From WHSW01 sp963769945 (GTDB taxonomy: Bacteria > Actinomycetota > Thermoleophilia > Solirubrobacterales > 70-9), in contig CAVYOA010000015.1 in the NCBI GenBank assembly GCA_963769945.1, positions 24,548 through 88,547 on the forward strand: a stretch of DNA of 64,000 bases. Reading direction: 5' to 3'. This document shows, one piece after another, positions 8,899-18,992 of the stretch. The translations under genes were made by a program, and so were the position numbers. Every line of letters begins with the position of its first letter. Position 1 is the stretch's first letter. The notes under the pieces were generated by a model, which made no database searches, was not told the DNA's origin, and was given only the letters and a program-made list of their open reading frames with translations.

Positions 8899-10167
8899 TC
8901 AGGCGACGTCGAACCGCAGCCGGGCCGGCTCGAAGCGCTCGACCTCCGCGGTGCCGAGCGCGGCCGCCGGCGTCAGACAGCCGGAGCCTGCCGGCGTGGC
9001 CTCGCCATCGGCAAGCAGGAGCCCGGCTTCGCCCAGCATCCTCGCCGTGGCGAGATAGCCGGGGTGGCCCTCGGCATCGATCGCGACGCCGACGGCGTTG
9101 CCTGATGCGGTTTGAGCGGCGATGTCGATGCGCCAGCGCCAGCCCTCGAGCCGATCGGCGGCCGGGCCGAAGCCCGAACTGGGCAGCGACTTGCGCATCG
9201 CGCCGCTGACGCGCTTACGAATCGCCGGGCGCGAACGCGCCAGCGCGGCAAGGCCTCCCTGCACGCCGGCCATCGCACCGGCGGCGGCGTAGCGTAGGGG
9301 CAGCGTTGGCGCCGGCCCTGCGATCGCCATTCCCTCGCGGTAGCGAAACGGCTGTAGCGCCTCGCCTGCCTCGATTGCGGCAAGCGCGGCGCTGCGATGC
9401 AGCACGGCCGGATTGATGAACGCCGCCGGGCTCATCGGCGCCAGCACCGAACCTCGCGAACCGCGTCGCGGCATCAGCCCGATCGGGCTGCGCGCGCGCA
9501 CGGCCTCGGCGGCGACCGGGTCGTCGATGAGCACGGCGGGATCGGTGATCCGGCCGGCGTCGCGGTCGCCGGCGATCTCGGCCATGCTCTGGATAGTGCC
9601 GCCCGAGAGCAGATCCGACGCGCGCGGCATACCGGGAGGCGTAGCCGTGATCGCGAGTTCGAGATCGACCGAGCTCAGCCCCTCCCCGAAGCGCTCGGAG
9701 GCCGTATCTCTCGCCAGCGCGACGCCGAGATCAGGCGGCAAAGCCTCGAAGCCGCAGACCTGGACGATCTTGACGCCCGCCCTGCGTGCAGCCTCGTCAT
9801 GTGCGTCGATCATCCGCCGCACGAACTGGATCTCGCCGGTGAGGTCGACGTAGTGCGCGCCGGAGGCGATGCACGCCTCGATCACCGGTTCGCCGAAACG
9901 GGTGTAGGGGCCGACGAGGTTGATCACGACGCGTGTGCGCGAGGCCATCTCGCGCAGCGCCCGCGGATCGCCGACGTCGGCTGCGATCACCGCCGGCGCC
10001 ATCACGCCCTCGTCGGCGAGGATGCGGTCGAGCTTGTCGAGGTCGCGCGCAGCCGCGGCCCAATGGCGGTCGGTGCCGGAGGTGCGCTCGGTCAGGTAGG
10101 CGACAACGCGTCGCCCGGTGACGCTGGTTGCGCCAAAGACGACAGCGTCGAATTCGCGGTCGGCCAC
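8899..10167 (-). CDS. Saccharopine dehydrogenase-like NAD(P)-dependent reductase
   Basis: An intact 422-residue member of the saccharopine dehydrogenase/trans-acting enoyl reductase family (mycobacterial Rv2953 type). The N-terminus holds a Rossmann motif (DAVVFGATSVTGRRV) and a conserved block RVVINLVGPYTRFGEPV, followed by CIASGAHYVDLTGE and QVCGFEALPPDLG. The C-terminal half is the variable substrate part. In mycobacteria a member reduces a double bond in phenolic lipids; here the partner enzyme is not nearby, so the substrate is unknown. The start is GTG, preceded 6 nt upstream by a TAGCTT -10 box, suggesting leaderless translation. The next gene in the same direction ends 74 nt upstream. 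Confidence 0.8.
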   Translation of the reverse strand: MADREFDAVVFGATSVTGRRVVAYLTERTSGTDRHWAAAARDLDKLDRILADEGVMAPAVIAADVGDPRALREMASRTRVVINLVGPYTRFGEPVIEACIASGAHYVDLTGEIQFVRRMIDAHDEAARRAGVKIVQVCGFEALPPDLGVALARDTASERFGEGLSSVDLELAITATPPGMPRASDLLSGGTIQSMAEIAGDRDAGRITDPAVLIDDPVAAEAVRARSPIGLMPRRGSRGSVLAPMSPAAFINPAVLHRSAALAAIEAGEALQPFRYREGMAIAGPAPTLPLRYAAAGAMAGVQGGLAALARSRPAIRKRVSGAMRKSLPSSGFGPAADRLEGWRWRIDIAAQTASGNAVGVAIDAEGHPGYLATARMLGEAGLLLADGEATPAGSGCLTPAAALGTAEVERFEPARLRFDVA

Positions 10168-10241
10168 GAGTCGAAGCTATCAGGGGCCTTGAAAGACGGG
10201 TCCGCTTGCGACGTGGTCGACGTTGGCATCGATATCCGGGG

Positions 10242-10598
10242 TCAAAGTCGTTGACGTGCCAACCACCGCCGGCACGCCAGCGCCGAAACCCCGATCCCGA
10301 GCGAGTCCACAATTACATCAACAGGATCGGAATCCCTCCCCTCGACGAAGCTCTGGTGGATCTCGTCGCTGATCGCGTAGGCGAACGAGATCGCGATCGC
10401 CACCCAGACCGCACGGTGGCCGAGCTCGGGCCGAAGCGCCCAGATCCACAGCGCTGTCAGCGCCGCGTACTCGCTGAAATGCGCGATCCACCGCATCCAC
10501 TCCGGAAGCGAGGGCCCGACCGCCTCCTGTGCGGATAGGTAGAAGATCACTCCCATCAGCGCCAGCGGCGCCAGCGCGCGCGGTGCGGCGTTTTTCAC
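10242..10598 (-). CDS. VanZ-like small membrane protein
   Basis: A 118-residue membrane protein with about four hydrophobic segments. It has the VanZ-family pattern: FYLSAQ early, HFSEYAALTALWIWAL in the middle, and SDEIHQSFVEGRDSDPVDV before the last membrane segment. VanZ of enterococci gives low-level teicoplanin resistance, but most family members have no known function. The start is GTG at 10598, which overlaps the stop of the upstream cupin gene as GTGA, a typical coupling overlap that decides this start. A longer frame reading back into the cupin gene is not real. Confidence 0.8.
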   Translation of the reverse strand: MKNAAPRALAPLALMGVIFYLSAQEAVGPSLPEWMRWIAHFSEYAALTALWIWALRPELGHRAVWVAIAISFAYAISDEIHQSFVEGRDSDPVDVIVDSLGIGVSALACRRWLARQRL

Positions 10599-11237
10599 CC
10601 AGGCGGACCCGGCCCGGGGCCGAAGGAGGGTGTCAGGGGTGCCCCCAAGCGCGCCTGTTCCGGGGTGCCCATCGATTTCATCTCCTCGTAGCGGGGGTAG
10701 ATCCCGCGATAGCCGCGCCGGTGGGCGATCGGCACGAGCACGGCCCCGACCAGTTTCTGAGCCACAGGCGGCGGCCTGCGAAAGGCGATCACGTCCCTGA
10801 ACTCGGCCCCGATCGCGAGCAGCTGCAGGCAACGAGGGCATGCCCTTGTCGTCGGTCTTGCCATCGAGGCCGAGCCCGAAGATCGTCCTGATCATCTGCA
10901 CGAAGCGGTCCCCGGGCGTGACCTCGACGCGAACGATCGCTCGCCGTGAGCTCGCGTTGCGCCAATCGTGCCAGCTGCCGGCGGGCACCTCTATGCGCTC
11001 GCCCGGCTCGAGCGTGCGGAGTTCGCGGTCGAGGCTGACCTCGAGCTCGCCCTCCAACACCTCAAAGGTCTCAACGATTTCGGGGTGGACGTGCTCGCCC
11101 GCCACGGCACCGCCGGGAGTCACGTGCAGCTCGACAACGAGGCGGCGCTGCGGGTTGTCCTTCGGCGCCTCGAGGACGATGCCTCGTTCGCCCGTAACGG
11201 GATTCTCGATCACCATCCCCGCTTCGACTTCGGCCAT
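10595..11237 (-). CDS. Cupin domain protein with C-terminal helical tail (one frameshift)
   Basis: A single cupin (double-stranded beta-helix) domain occupies about residues 30-105: GEHVHPEIVETFEVLEG provides the metal-binding HxH...E pattern and VPAGSWHDWRN the second histidine motif. The frame changes near 10840; the tail continues as LLAIGAEFRDVIAFRRPP and PRYEEMKS. The last 20 residues are proline/glycine rich (APLTPSFGPGPGPPG). Cupins may be dioxygenases, isomerases or ligand sensors; nothing here fixes the function. TAAAGT 7 nt before the ATG suggests a leaderless transcript. It overlaps the VanZ gene by four bases and is probably cotranscribed with it. Confidence 0.7.
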
Positions 11238-11276
11238 GGCGCTGACTTTATCCGTACCGCGAGGCGCGGGTCGAGC

Positions 11277-12701
11277 TCACGGAACGCGGTGGACTTCGAA
11301 CAGGTTGGTGCCGAGCTCTTGCCGGGGAAGCCCGGCGGTGATCGCGATCAGATCGCCCGACTCGGCGACGCCGCAGCTCTCGGCGAGGCGAGCGCACTCA
11401 TCGAGCAGCTGCGTCAACCCGGTCCAGTCCTCGGCAAGCGCGCACTGCACTCCGAACAGCAGATTGAGCCGGCGCACCGTGTCCATTCGCGGCGAGATCG
11501 CGAGCACGGGCACCTGCGGGCGATGCGCGGAGACGAGCCGCGCCGTGCGACCGCTGCGCGTCGGCACGACGATGGCAGCGAGCCCGAGCGTGTAGGTGGA
11601 GCTGACGGCCGCCCGCGCGACCGAGCCGGCGACGTCGCTGGCGTCCGAGACGACTCGGTCGCGCACCCAGTCTCCGTAGGGAAGATCGGCCTCGGTCGAG
11701 CGCGCGATCCGGTCCATCACCCGAACCGCTTCCACCGGGTGCTCGCCGATCGCCGTCTCCTCCGAGAGCATCACCGCGTCGGTGCCCTGATAGATGGCGT
11801 TGGCGACGTCGGTGACCTCGGCCCGGGTCGGCCGCGGTGCCGCGACCATCGAAGCAAGCATCTGAGTCGCGGTGATCGATGGCCTCGCGTACTTGCCCGC
11901 CAGCGCCAGCAGTCGCCTCTGCACGCCGGGTACCTGCTCAATCGGAAGCTCGATGCCGAGATCGCCGCGGGCGACCATGATCCCCGCCGTTACGGCCTTG
12001 ACGATGTCCTCGGCGCGCTCGGCGGCCTCGGGTTTTTCGATCTTGGCGATCACCGGGATGTCGGCGCCGCTGGTGCGAACTCTGCGCTCGACCGGCGCCA
12101 GGTCCTCGGCGCGGCGAACGAAGGAGACCGCGAGCAGATCGATGCCCTGTTCGACGGCGAAGTCGACCCATTCGAGGTCCTCGCGCCCGGCCGCCGGCAA
12201 GCCGACGGTGGCGCCGGGCAGGTTCAGTCCCTGATGGGAGGCGACGCGACCGCCGACCTCGACCGAGCAGCGGACCTCCTCGTCCGCCACCGAGCTGACA
12301 CGAAGCCGAATTCGCCCGTCGGCCAGGTAGATCTCGCTGCCCGGCGAAACCGCGGCGGGCAGTTCGTCGTAGGAGACGTGCAGGGTCTCCTGCGTGCCCA
12401 GTTGCTCGCGCGTGGTCAGCGTGATCTCGCTGCCCGGACGCAGGCCAACGATCCCATCGCTTACGTCGCCAAGGCGGATCTTCGGGCCCGGCAGGTCGCC
12501 GAGGATTCCGATCTGCTTGCCGGAGCGCTCGGCGGCCTCGCGCGCCCAGACGACGTTGTCAGTGTGATCGGCGCGCGTGCCGTGTGAGAAGTTGAAGCGA
12601 AAGACGTCCGCTCCCGCTTCGATCAACTCGACCATCTGCTCGACACTTCGCGTCGCCGGCCCGATCGTGGCGACGATCTTCGTCCTGCGATGGTCGCTCA
12701 T
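11277..12701 (-). CDS. pyk: Pyruvate kinase
   Basis: An intact 474-residue pyruvate kinase that converts phosphoenolpyruvate and ADP to pyruvate and ATP. It has TKIVATIGPAT at the N-terminus, GDLPGPKIRLG, the active-site signature IPVIAKIEKPEAAE and the metal/phosphate segment MVARGDLGIELP, followed by the helix PTRAEVTDVANAIYQGTDAVM. The B domain is between about residues 70 and 165. The C-terminal allosteric domain is present, so size is normal. Its ATG overlaps the stop of the upstream P-type ATPase gene (ATGA), so it is translated from the same message. Confidence 0.95.
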   Translation of the reverse strand: MSDHRRTKIVATIGPATRSVEQMVELIEAGADVFRFNFSHGTRADHTDNVVWAREAAERSGKQIGILGDLPGPKIRLGDVSDGIVGLRPGSEITLTTREQLGTQETLHVSYDELPAAVSPGSEIYLADGRIRLRVSSVADEEVRCSVEVGGRVASHQGLNLPGATVGLPAAGREDLEWVDFAVEQGIDLLAVSFVRRAEDLAPVERRVRTSGADIPVIAKIEKPEAAERAEDIVKAVTAGIMVARGDLGIELPIEQVPGVQRRLLALAGKYARPSITATQMLASMVAAPRPTRAEVTDVANAIYQGTDAVMLSEETAIGEHPVEAVRVMDRIARSTEADLPYGDWVRDRVVSDASDVAGSVARAAVSSTYTLGLAAIVVPTRSGRTARLVSAHRPQVPVLAISPRMDTVRRLNLLFGVQCALAEDWTGLTQLLDECARLAESCGVAESGDLIAITAGLPRQELGTNLFEVHRVP

Positions 12702-15187
12702 CGCAATCGCCTCGTCGGCGCTTCGGCATCGACAGCCGTGAAGTCCTCGGTGCGCGGAGTGTGTGTGGGCGACGGCCCGTCGTCGGGTTCGAGCTCATCA
12801 CCCTCGGCCAATTCGAGCTGCTGCACGTAGGGCAGCTGCCAGGCCGCCCCGGCGATGCCAAGCCCGATCGCCACGCACAGCAGCGCCAAGAACCATTGCC
12901 CGCCCGCCAGCAGCTCGAGCTCGAAGAACTCGCGCACGGGCTCGATCGCGAGGATGCCCGCAAACAGCGCCCCGAGCGTGGCGACGAGCATCAGCATGTA
13001 GCTCTGGATCGTGATGTGCTCGCGACCGGGGCCGCGCTCGAGCAGGACGATGAAGCACAACCCGAGCAGGATCAGGGTCGTCGTCGCGGCCGTGCGACCC
13101 TCTTGCAGGGTCCCGCCGGCAAGGCCGTCGACGAAGAAGAAGGAGAGCAGCGATGCGATTCCCATGGCGATGCCGGCCGGAAAGGCAAACGCGGCCAGCG
13201 CCTTCAGCAGGCGCCCGCGATATAGGGGTCCCTCGCTCGGCGCCAGCGCAAGCACGAAAGATGGGACGCCAATCGTGAGGAAAGCCGCGATCGTGAGATG
13301 ACGAGGCAGGAAGGGGAAAGCGACGTCGAAGATCGCCGTAAGCAGGATCAGGAACGCCGCGTAGACGGACTTCGTCAAATAGAGCCTGCCGAGGCGGTGG
13401 ATGTTGCGGGCGATGCGCCGGCCCTCGCCGATCGCTTTGGGAAGCATCGAGAACTCGTCGCGAAGCAGGACGATGTCGGCGATCCCCTTGGTGATCTGGC
13501 TGCCCGAGCCCATCGCCACCGCGAGGCGCGCCTGCTTCAGCGCCGGCACGTCGTTGACGCCGTCGCCGATCATCGCCGTGAACCTTCCCCGATCCGAGAG
13601 CGCGCTGACGAGCGCCTTCTTCTGCTCGGGCTTGATCCGGCAGAAAACGGTGTTGTGAAGCGCCGCCTCGGCGATCGCGCCCTTATCGGAGGAAATCTCT
13701 GAGCCCTCGATGACGCCGGCGCCCTTCGGCACGCCGATCGCATGCGCGACCGCGGTCACGGTCTCGCGCGCGTCGCCCGAGATCAGCTTGAGATCAACCT
13801 GCTGCTCGCGCATGTAGGCGATCGTCTCGGCGGCGTCGGGGCGCAGGGTCTCCTCGAGCACGACCAGCGCCCTCGGTTCGAGCTGTGGCGGCGGCTCACT
13901 GGCAGGATCGCCCGGCAATCCAGAACGTGCTTCGCCGAACGCGATCACTCGGCGCCCGGCGCTGGTGTGCTCTTCGAGCGCACGCTGTAACGCCTCGGGC
14001 AGCGCCAGCACACCCGCTTGGCTGAGAACGTCGGGGGCCCCGATCACGTAGCTGGCCCCGTTCATTGTCAGCCCGCTCCACTTCCACGCCGAGGAGAACG
14101 GGACCTCGGCGCTGACCGCCTCGGCGCGCGCGGGAAAGCTCTCCGCGATCGTCTCGAGCGTGCGGTTTCGCTCGCCGGCCGAGGCCGCGAACGTACCTAG
14201 CATGCGCTCGATCGCGCTCGGTCCGGCGGGGTCGGCGCTCTCGACTTTGAGCAGTCGCAGCGAGCCGTCGGTGAGCGTCCCGGTCTTGTCGACGCAGATC
14301 GTGTCGACGGCGGCGAGCGCCTCGGTTGCCGCCATCTGCTGCACCAGAACGTTCTGCCGCGCGAGGCGCACCGCGGCGAAGGCGAGGGTGACGCTCATGA
14401 GCAGCACGAGACCTTCCGGGATCAGGGTGACGAGGCCCGCCGTCGCCTCCTGAGCGGCCTCGCGAAACGGCGTGTCGCGAAGCACGAAGCCGAGGATCGT
14501 GATCGTCGCGATCGGCACCAGCGCGAACGTCGTCGCGCGCAGGACGAGGTTGACCTCCTCCTGAAGCGGCGAGGGTGGATGGCGAAACTCGCGCGCCTCG
14601 CCGGCGAGCTTCTCGGCATATGAGTCGCCGCGAACCGCGTCGAGCTCGTAGTGGCCTGAGCCCGAGACCGCGAAAGCGCCCGAGAGCATGCGATCGCCGC
14701 TGTGCTTTCGAATCCCGTCGGACTCGCCGGTGAGCAGCGATTCGTCGACCGTCAGCCCGCGCGAGTCGACGACCGGGCCGTCGGCGACGAGCTGGTCACC
14801 GGGCTCGACACGGACGATGTCGCCGGGCACGACCTCGTCGGCGCGCAGCTCGATCAGGCGGCCGTCGCGGATCGTCTGCGCCCGCGGCGCCACCAGCAGG
14901 GCGAGCTGGTCGAGCGTTTCCTTGGCCTTCAGCTCCTGGCGGATGCCGATGTAGGAGTTGACGATCGCGATCACGCCGAAGATCGCGTCAGCCCAGAGCC
15001 CGAGCGAGAGGATGAGGATGAAGAAGACGCCGATGATCGCGTTGAACAACGTGAACACGTTGGCGGCGACGATCGTCGCGACCGAGCGGCTCGAGGTGTC
15101 CTCGACCGGTCCCAGGCGCTCGAGGCGGTGGGCGGCCTCGGCGCTCGAAAGGCCCTGAATCGAACTCGTTGGGCCTGCCGTCTCCAT
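12698..15187 (-). CDS. P-type cation-transporting ATPase (CtpE-like)
   Basis: An intact 829-residue P-type ATPase of the inner membrane. Actuator loop TGES is at 153-156, the membrane helix M4 motif is LIPEGL (about 255-260), the phosphorylated aspartate is D300 in DKTGTLT, and the hinge MIGDGVNDVPALK is in the last third. The PEGL motif and absence of N-terminal metal-binding domains match mycobacterial CtpE, reported as a calcium transporter, rather than heavy-metal ATPases. Six C-terminal helices are followed by an acidic tail. The gene is 6 nt downstream of the anchored protein gene and overlaps pyk by four bases. Ion specificity is inferred, not seen. Confidence 0.85.
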   Translation of the reverse strand: METAGPTSSIQGLSSAEAAHRLERLGPVEDTSSRSVATIVAANVFTLFNAIIGVFFILILSLGLWADAIFGVIAIVNSYIGIRQELKAKETLDQLALLVAPRAQTIRDGRLIELRADEVVPGDIVRVEPGDQLVADGPVVDSRGLTVDESLLTGESDGIRKHSGDRMLSGAFAVSGSGHYELDAVRGDSYAEKLAGEAREFRHPPSPLQEEVNLVLRATTFALVPIATITILGFVLRDTPFREAAQEATAGLVTLIPEGLVLLMSVTLAFAAVRLARQNVLVQQMAATEALAAVDTICVDKTGTLTDGSLRLLKVESADPAGPSAIERMLGTFAASAGERNRTLETIAESFPARAEAVSAEVPFSSAWKWSGLTMNGASYVIGAPDVLSQAGVLALPEALQRALEEHTSAGRRVIAFGEARSGLPGDPASEPPPQLEPRALVVLEETLRPDAAETIAYMREQQVDLKLISGDARETVTAVAHAIGVPKGAGVIEGSEISSDKGAIAEAALHNTVFCRIKPEQKKALVSALSDRGRFTAMIGDGVNDVPALKQARLAVAMGSGSQITKGIADIVLLRDEFSMLPKAIGEGRRIARNIHRLGRLYLTKSVYAAFLILLTAIFDVAFPFLPRHLTIAAFLTIGVPSFVLALAPSEGPLYRGRLLKALAAFAFPAGIAMGIASLLSFFFVDGLAGGTLQEGRTAATTTLILLGLCFIVLLERGPGREHITIQSYMLMLVATLGALFAGILAIEPVREFFELELLAGGQWFLALLCVAIGLGIAGAAWQLPYVQQLELAEGDELEPDDGPSPTHTPRTEDFTAVDAEAPTRRLR

Positions 15188-15193
15188 CGCGCC

Positions 15194-16132
15194 CTATTCG
15201 TAGACGATCAGGTCGGGCTTCGGCTGCAACGCGAGCACGTCCTCGGGCGTCATCAGGTTGAGGTCCTCGCTGTAGAAGAGCTTGAAGCCGGCGTTCAGCG
15301 CGCTACCGGGCTGCGGCTTGAGCTCCTTGTACTTGGAGATCTTGTTCGGCTGGTCGCCGAAGCCATCGACGTTGAGCACGGTGGCGAGACCCGGGCGATC
15401 GACCGGCTCCACCTCGCCTTCGATCATCTCGCTGGTGAACTGGTGGATGACGAAGAGCTTTTCAGGAAGGTCGAGCTCCTCGACCGTCGCCGCAAGCTCG
15501 GCTGAGATCTCGTTCACGGTGGCGAGGTCGACCGAGCCGATGACGCCGCCGGGAACGTCGGGCGCTGAGACGTGCCACTCGGGGTCGAGCGCGAGCCCGA
15601 CATCCGGCTCGACCAGATAGCGCTCGAGGCGCCGCACCTCGTCGGCGAAGTCGGCACGCCCGGGCTGGATGTCGAGCAGCAGCAGTCCGTCGTTGCGCCG
15701 CGCCTCCTCGAGGTATTCGCGGATCACCGAATGCGGCTGGTGAATGCGGTAGAGGCCGTCGTCGCCGGGCGCCGCAGCGGCAATCGTCGCCAGCAGCTCG
15801 TATACGGGCAGCACGCGGCGGTTCGGCGATTCGTAGGCTCGTGCCTGCGCGATCAGGCGCTTGGAAGCGCTAGCGGGCGAGCCGATCCCGAGGGCTCCGA
15901 GCGCGTCGTCTTGAGGTGCTCCGTAGAAGCCCACCAGCCGGTGCTCGGGAAACAGGCTGCGGCCGCCGCGCGGCAGCTCCGGCGGGCCGGGTGCCTCGAG
16001 ATCGGCTGTGGTCGCGCTCGAATCGTCGCCGCCCGCGCCGACGGCGATCCCAACCACGAAGGCGAGGGCGGCGCAGGCCCCGAGCGCCGCAAGCCGTCTA
16101 CGCGCGATCTGTCGCGATGGTTTCGCCGGCAT
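15194..16132 (-). CDS. Membrane-anchored protein of unknown function
   Basis: A 312-residue protein with a basic start and one hydrophobic helix (LAALGACAALAFVVGIAVGA), then a low-complexity linker and an extracytoplasmic domain of about 250 residues. The domain alternates beta-strand-like and helix-like segments (HRLVGFYGAP, GLLLLDIQPG, VGLALDPEWH, KLFVIHQF, LATVLNVDGFG, AGFKLFYSED), which suggests a TIM-barrel glycoside-hydrolase-like fold. I do not recognise a family or a catalytic pair. It is the first gene of an operon with the P-type ATPase and pyruvate kinase and is divergent from the betaine transporter. There is no lipobox, so the helix is probably a signal anchor. Confidence 0.6.
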   Translation of the reverse strand: MPAKPSRQIARRRLAALGACAALAFVVGIAVGAGGDDSSATTADLEAPGPPELPRGGRSLFPEHRLVGFYGAPQDDALGALGIGSPASASKRLIAQARAYESPNRRVLPVYELLATIAAAAPGDDGLYRIHQPHSVIREYLEEARRNDGLLLLDIQPGRADFADEVRRLERYLVEPDVGLALDPEWHVSAPDVPGGVIGSVDLATVNEISAELAATVEELDLPEKLFVIHQFTSEMIEGEVEPVDRPGLATVLNVDGFGDQPNKISKYKELKPQPGSALNAGFKLFYSEDLNLMTPEDVLALQPKPDLIVYE

Positions 16133-16197
16133 CGACCCTGATTGTCTACAGCTTCAAGCCACCCGCCAGCGGGTACGATCGCCGAGGTGGAGGCAGA

Positions 16198-17374
16198 ATG
16201 CGAGTCCACAGGGCGCGGACGCGGAGGCCCTCTCGGTCGAGTTCGTCGAGGCGACCAAGCGCTATCCGGGCGCCGAAAGCCCGGCTGTCGACAAGCTCAG
16301 CCTCGAGGTCGAGGCGGGAGAGATCTGCGTCCTTGTCGGTCCCTCGGGGTGCGGCAAGACGACGGCGATGCGGATGGCCAACCGCATGGTCGAGATCTCA
16401 GACGGCGACGTGCTCATCGGCGGCAGCTCGGTTCGCGACCGCGCGCCGGCGGAGCTTCGCCGCGAGATCGGCTATGTGATTCAGCAGATCGGCCTCTTTC
16501 CCCATCGCACCATCGCTCAGAACATCGCCACCGTGCCGGGGCTGATTGGCTGGGAGCGCGACCACGCCTCCGAGCGCGCCAAGGAGCTGCTGGCCCTGAT
16601 CGGGCTCGACCCCGAGCTCGGCGAGCGCTATCCAGCCCAGCTCTCGGGTGGCCAGCAACAGCGTGTCGGCGTCGCCCGCGCCCTTGCCGCCAACCCGGGG
16701 GTGATGTTGATGGACGAACCCTTCGGCGCCGTCGACCCGATCGCCCGCGAGCGCCTCCAGAACGAGTTCCTGCGCCTGCAGGCGGAGATCCGCAAGACGA
16801 TTCTCTTCGTCACCCACGACATCGACGAGGCGATCAAGATGGGCGACCGCATCGCCGTGCTCAAGCAGGGTGGGCACCTGGCTCAGTTCGCGACTCCCGC
16901 CGAGCTGCTTGATGGCGCCAGCCGACGAGTTCGTCGAGGACTTCGTCGGCGCCGACCGCGCGCTCAAGCGCCTGGCGCTGATGCGCGTCTCCGACATCGA
17001 TCTCTGGGAGGCGCCGCTTGCATTTGTCGGTCAAGCGACCGAGGAGGTGCGCGCCAAGCTCGTCGGCGCCGAGGTTTCCTACGCCCTCTGCGTCGACTCC
17101 GAGCGCCGCCCGCTCGGCTGGCTCTCGGATGCCGACCTGCGCGGGCTGACCGTGCCGGCGAAGCCCGACACGTCACCTCGACCCCATCCTCGACCGCGAC
17201 GACATCATGCGCGACGCCCTTTCCGACCTGCTGCAAGCAGAGACGCACTACGCGCCGGTAGTCGACGGCGAGGGCCGCATCGACGGCGTCCTCTCGGTCG
17301 AGATCATCTCCGAGTTCCTCACCTCCGACGAGGCGCTGGTCGAGGAGCATTCGGCCGCCGAGCGCCCGGTGTAG
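16198..17374 (+). CDS. opuBA: Glycine betaine/choline ABC transporter ATPase with CBS domains (frameshifts)
   Basis: ATPase subunit of a quaternary-amine uptake system. Walker A is GPSGCGKTT, the signature is LSGGQQQR, Walker B is VMLMDEPFGAVD, and the switch histidine is in FVTHDIDEA. The C-terminal third (ALMRVSDIDLWEAP and THYAPVVDGEGRIDGVLS) is a CBS-domain pair, as in OpuA/OpuC subunits, where it senses ionic strength or nucleotides. The ATG at 16198 is chosen because AGGTGGAGG lies 5 nt upstream; a frame change near 16215 joins it to the ATPase frame. Further breaks lie near 16910 and 17165. First gene of a four-gene operon. Confidence 0.82.
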
Positions 17375-17384
17375 GGACGGATCG

Positions 17385-18144
17385 GTGTTCTCGTCGCTGC
17401 TCCAGGTCGCTCAGGTCCAGATCCAGGACCGCTCGGGCGACGCCAGCTGCATTCAAGACGAACCGCGTCTGCCCCGGGTGGGTGATCGACAACTTCGACC
17501 GCTACGTCGACCCGCTGCTCGAGCACATCGTCTTGGTCTTGGTCTCGGTCGCGATCGGCTTCGTCATCGCTTTCGCGATGGCGGCGGCGTCGCATCGCCG
17601 GCGCTGGCTGGTGCCAGCCTTCACCGGGCTCACCGGCGTCCTCTACACGGTGCCCAGCCTTGCGTTCTTCTTCCTCCTGCTGCCGATCACCGGGTTCGGC
17701 GCTGACACCGCGATCATCGCCCTTACCGCCTTCAACCTGCAGATCATCTACCGCAACATCGTCACCGGCCTCGCCAACGTGCCGGCGAGCTCGCTCGACG
17801 CTGGGCGCGGCATGGGCATGACCCAGCGCCAGCTCTTCTTCAAGGTCGAGATCCCACTGGCGGTGCCCGAGATCATCGCCGGCATCCGCGTCGCGACGGT
17901 GTCGACGATCGCGATCGCGTCGCTGGCGGCGTTCGCCGGTGGCGGCGGGCTCGGAACGGAGATCCTCGCCGACATCACGTTCAAGACCGGCGTCCTGTTC
18001 ACGAGCCTGCTGCTGATCACGATGGCGCTGATTTTCGACGCGCTGCTCTTCTTCGCCCAGCGCTGGCTTTCGCCGTGGCGTCAGCGCCGGCGCCGGGGCC
18101 AGCACCTCACGCCGCCATCGTCTTGCCACCCTGACGCGGGCTAG
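17385..18144 (+). CDS. opuBB: Glycine betaine/choline ABC transporter permease (one frameshift)
   Basis: Integral membrane subunit of the transporter, about 250 residues. The segment NRVCPGWVIDNFDRYVDPLL precedes several membrane helices. The EAA loop that docks the ATPase is AGRGMGMTQRQLFFKVEIPL, at the expected place before the last helices. The start is GTG at 17385 (MFSSLLQVAQVQIQD); the frame shifts near 17455 in the short periplasmic segment. It lies 10 nt after the ATPase gene and 6 nt before the second permease. A basic tail ends the protein. Confidence 0.82.
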
Positions 18145-18150
18145 GCCGAC

Positions 18151-18890
18151 ATGATCGCCGGGCTCGCCTCACTCCCGCTCGCCGACTTCGGCGGCGCGAT
18201 CGACTTCATCTTCAACGAGCGCGACACGGTTGGCGTGGGTCCGCCAGGTGGGCGGGCTAGACGAGGTCGCCGAGTTCACCGTCACCCACCTCAAGGTCAC
18301 CTTCCTCGCTCTCGGATTGGCACTGGCCGTGGCCTTGCCGATCGGGATCTGGCTCGGTCACCGCGGCACCGGCGAGCTGGTCGCGGTCGCGATCGGCAAT
18401 GCCGGTCGCGCCGTGCCCGAGCTCGTGCTGATCGCGCTGATGGTCGCCTTCGTCGGTACAGGGCTGCTCAACGTGACGATCGCGCTCGCGGTGCTCGGGA
18501 TCCCACCGATCCTCACCAATACCTTCGTCGCCATGCGCCAGGTCGACCGCGACGCGGTCGAGGCGGCGCGCGGGATCGGCATGAGCGAGGCCGAGGTAAT
18601 CCGCAAGGTCGAGCTGCCGCTGGCGGTGCCGACGATCATGGGCGGCGTGCGGACCGGCGCCGTCAACATCGTCGCCACCGCGACGATCGCTCCCCTGGCC
18701 GGCGTGCTGACGCTCGGGTGATTTCATCGTTTCGCGAAACGTCTACGGCGACGACGGCGTACTCGCCGGCGCGATCCTCGTCGCGCTGCTCGCCCTGATC
18801 GTCGAGGTCTCGCTTTCGGCGCTGCAGACGGCGCTGACGCCGCGCGGCGTCAAGCTTCAGCGCGACGCGGCTCGCGCAGCCGCCGCGTAG
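18151..18890 (+). CDS. opuBD: Glycine betaine/choline ABC transporter permease, second copy (two frameshifts)
   Basis: Second permease of the heterodimeric membrane pore. The N-terminus is MIAGLASLPLADFGGAID; after a frame change near 18230 the helices begin at THLKVTFLALGLALAVALPI. The EAA loop reads AARGIGMSEAEVIRKVELPL. Near 18717 one extra G turns the expected LGDFIVSRNVYGDD into a premature TGA; the last helix (GAILVALLALIVEVSLSALQ) continues in the next frame to a TAG at 18888. Both breaks look like sequencing indels because the protein is otherwise complete. Confidence 0.8.
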
Positions 18891-18992
18891 GCGCAAGGCT
18901 CGACTGCGACGGCGTCAAAGGCTCGACTAGGCTTCCGCTACTCAGTATCGCCCGAACGCGCGCAATGTTCCCCAACGAGAGGATCCTTCCAG

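Noticed and set aside
10968..12587. A 539-codon plus-strand frame opposite pyruvate kinase
   Set aside because: High-GC antisense shadow with no domain; pyk on the minus strand is intact and overlaps correctly with its neighbours.
14690..14730. A tRNA-like TTCGAATC string
   Set aside because: It lies inside the intact P-type ATPase gene and no cloverleaf can be formed.
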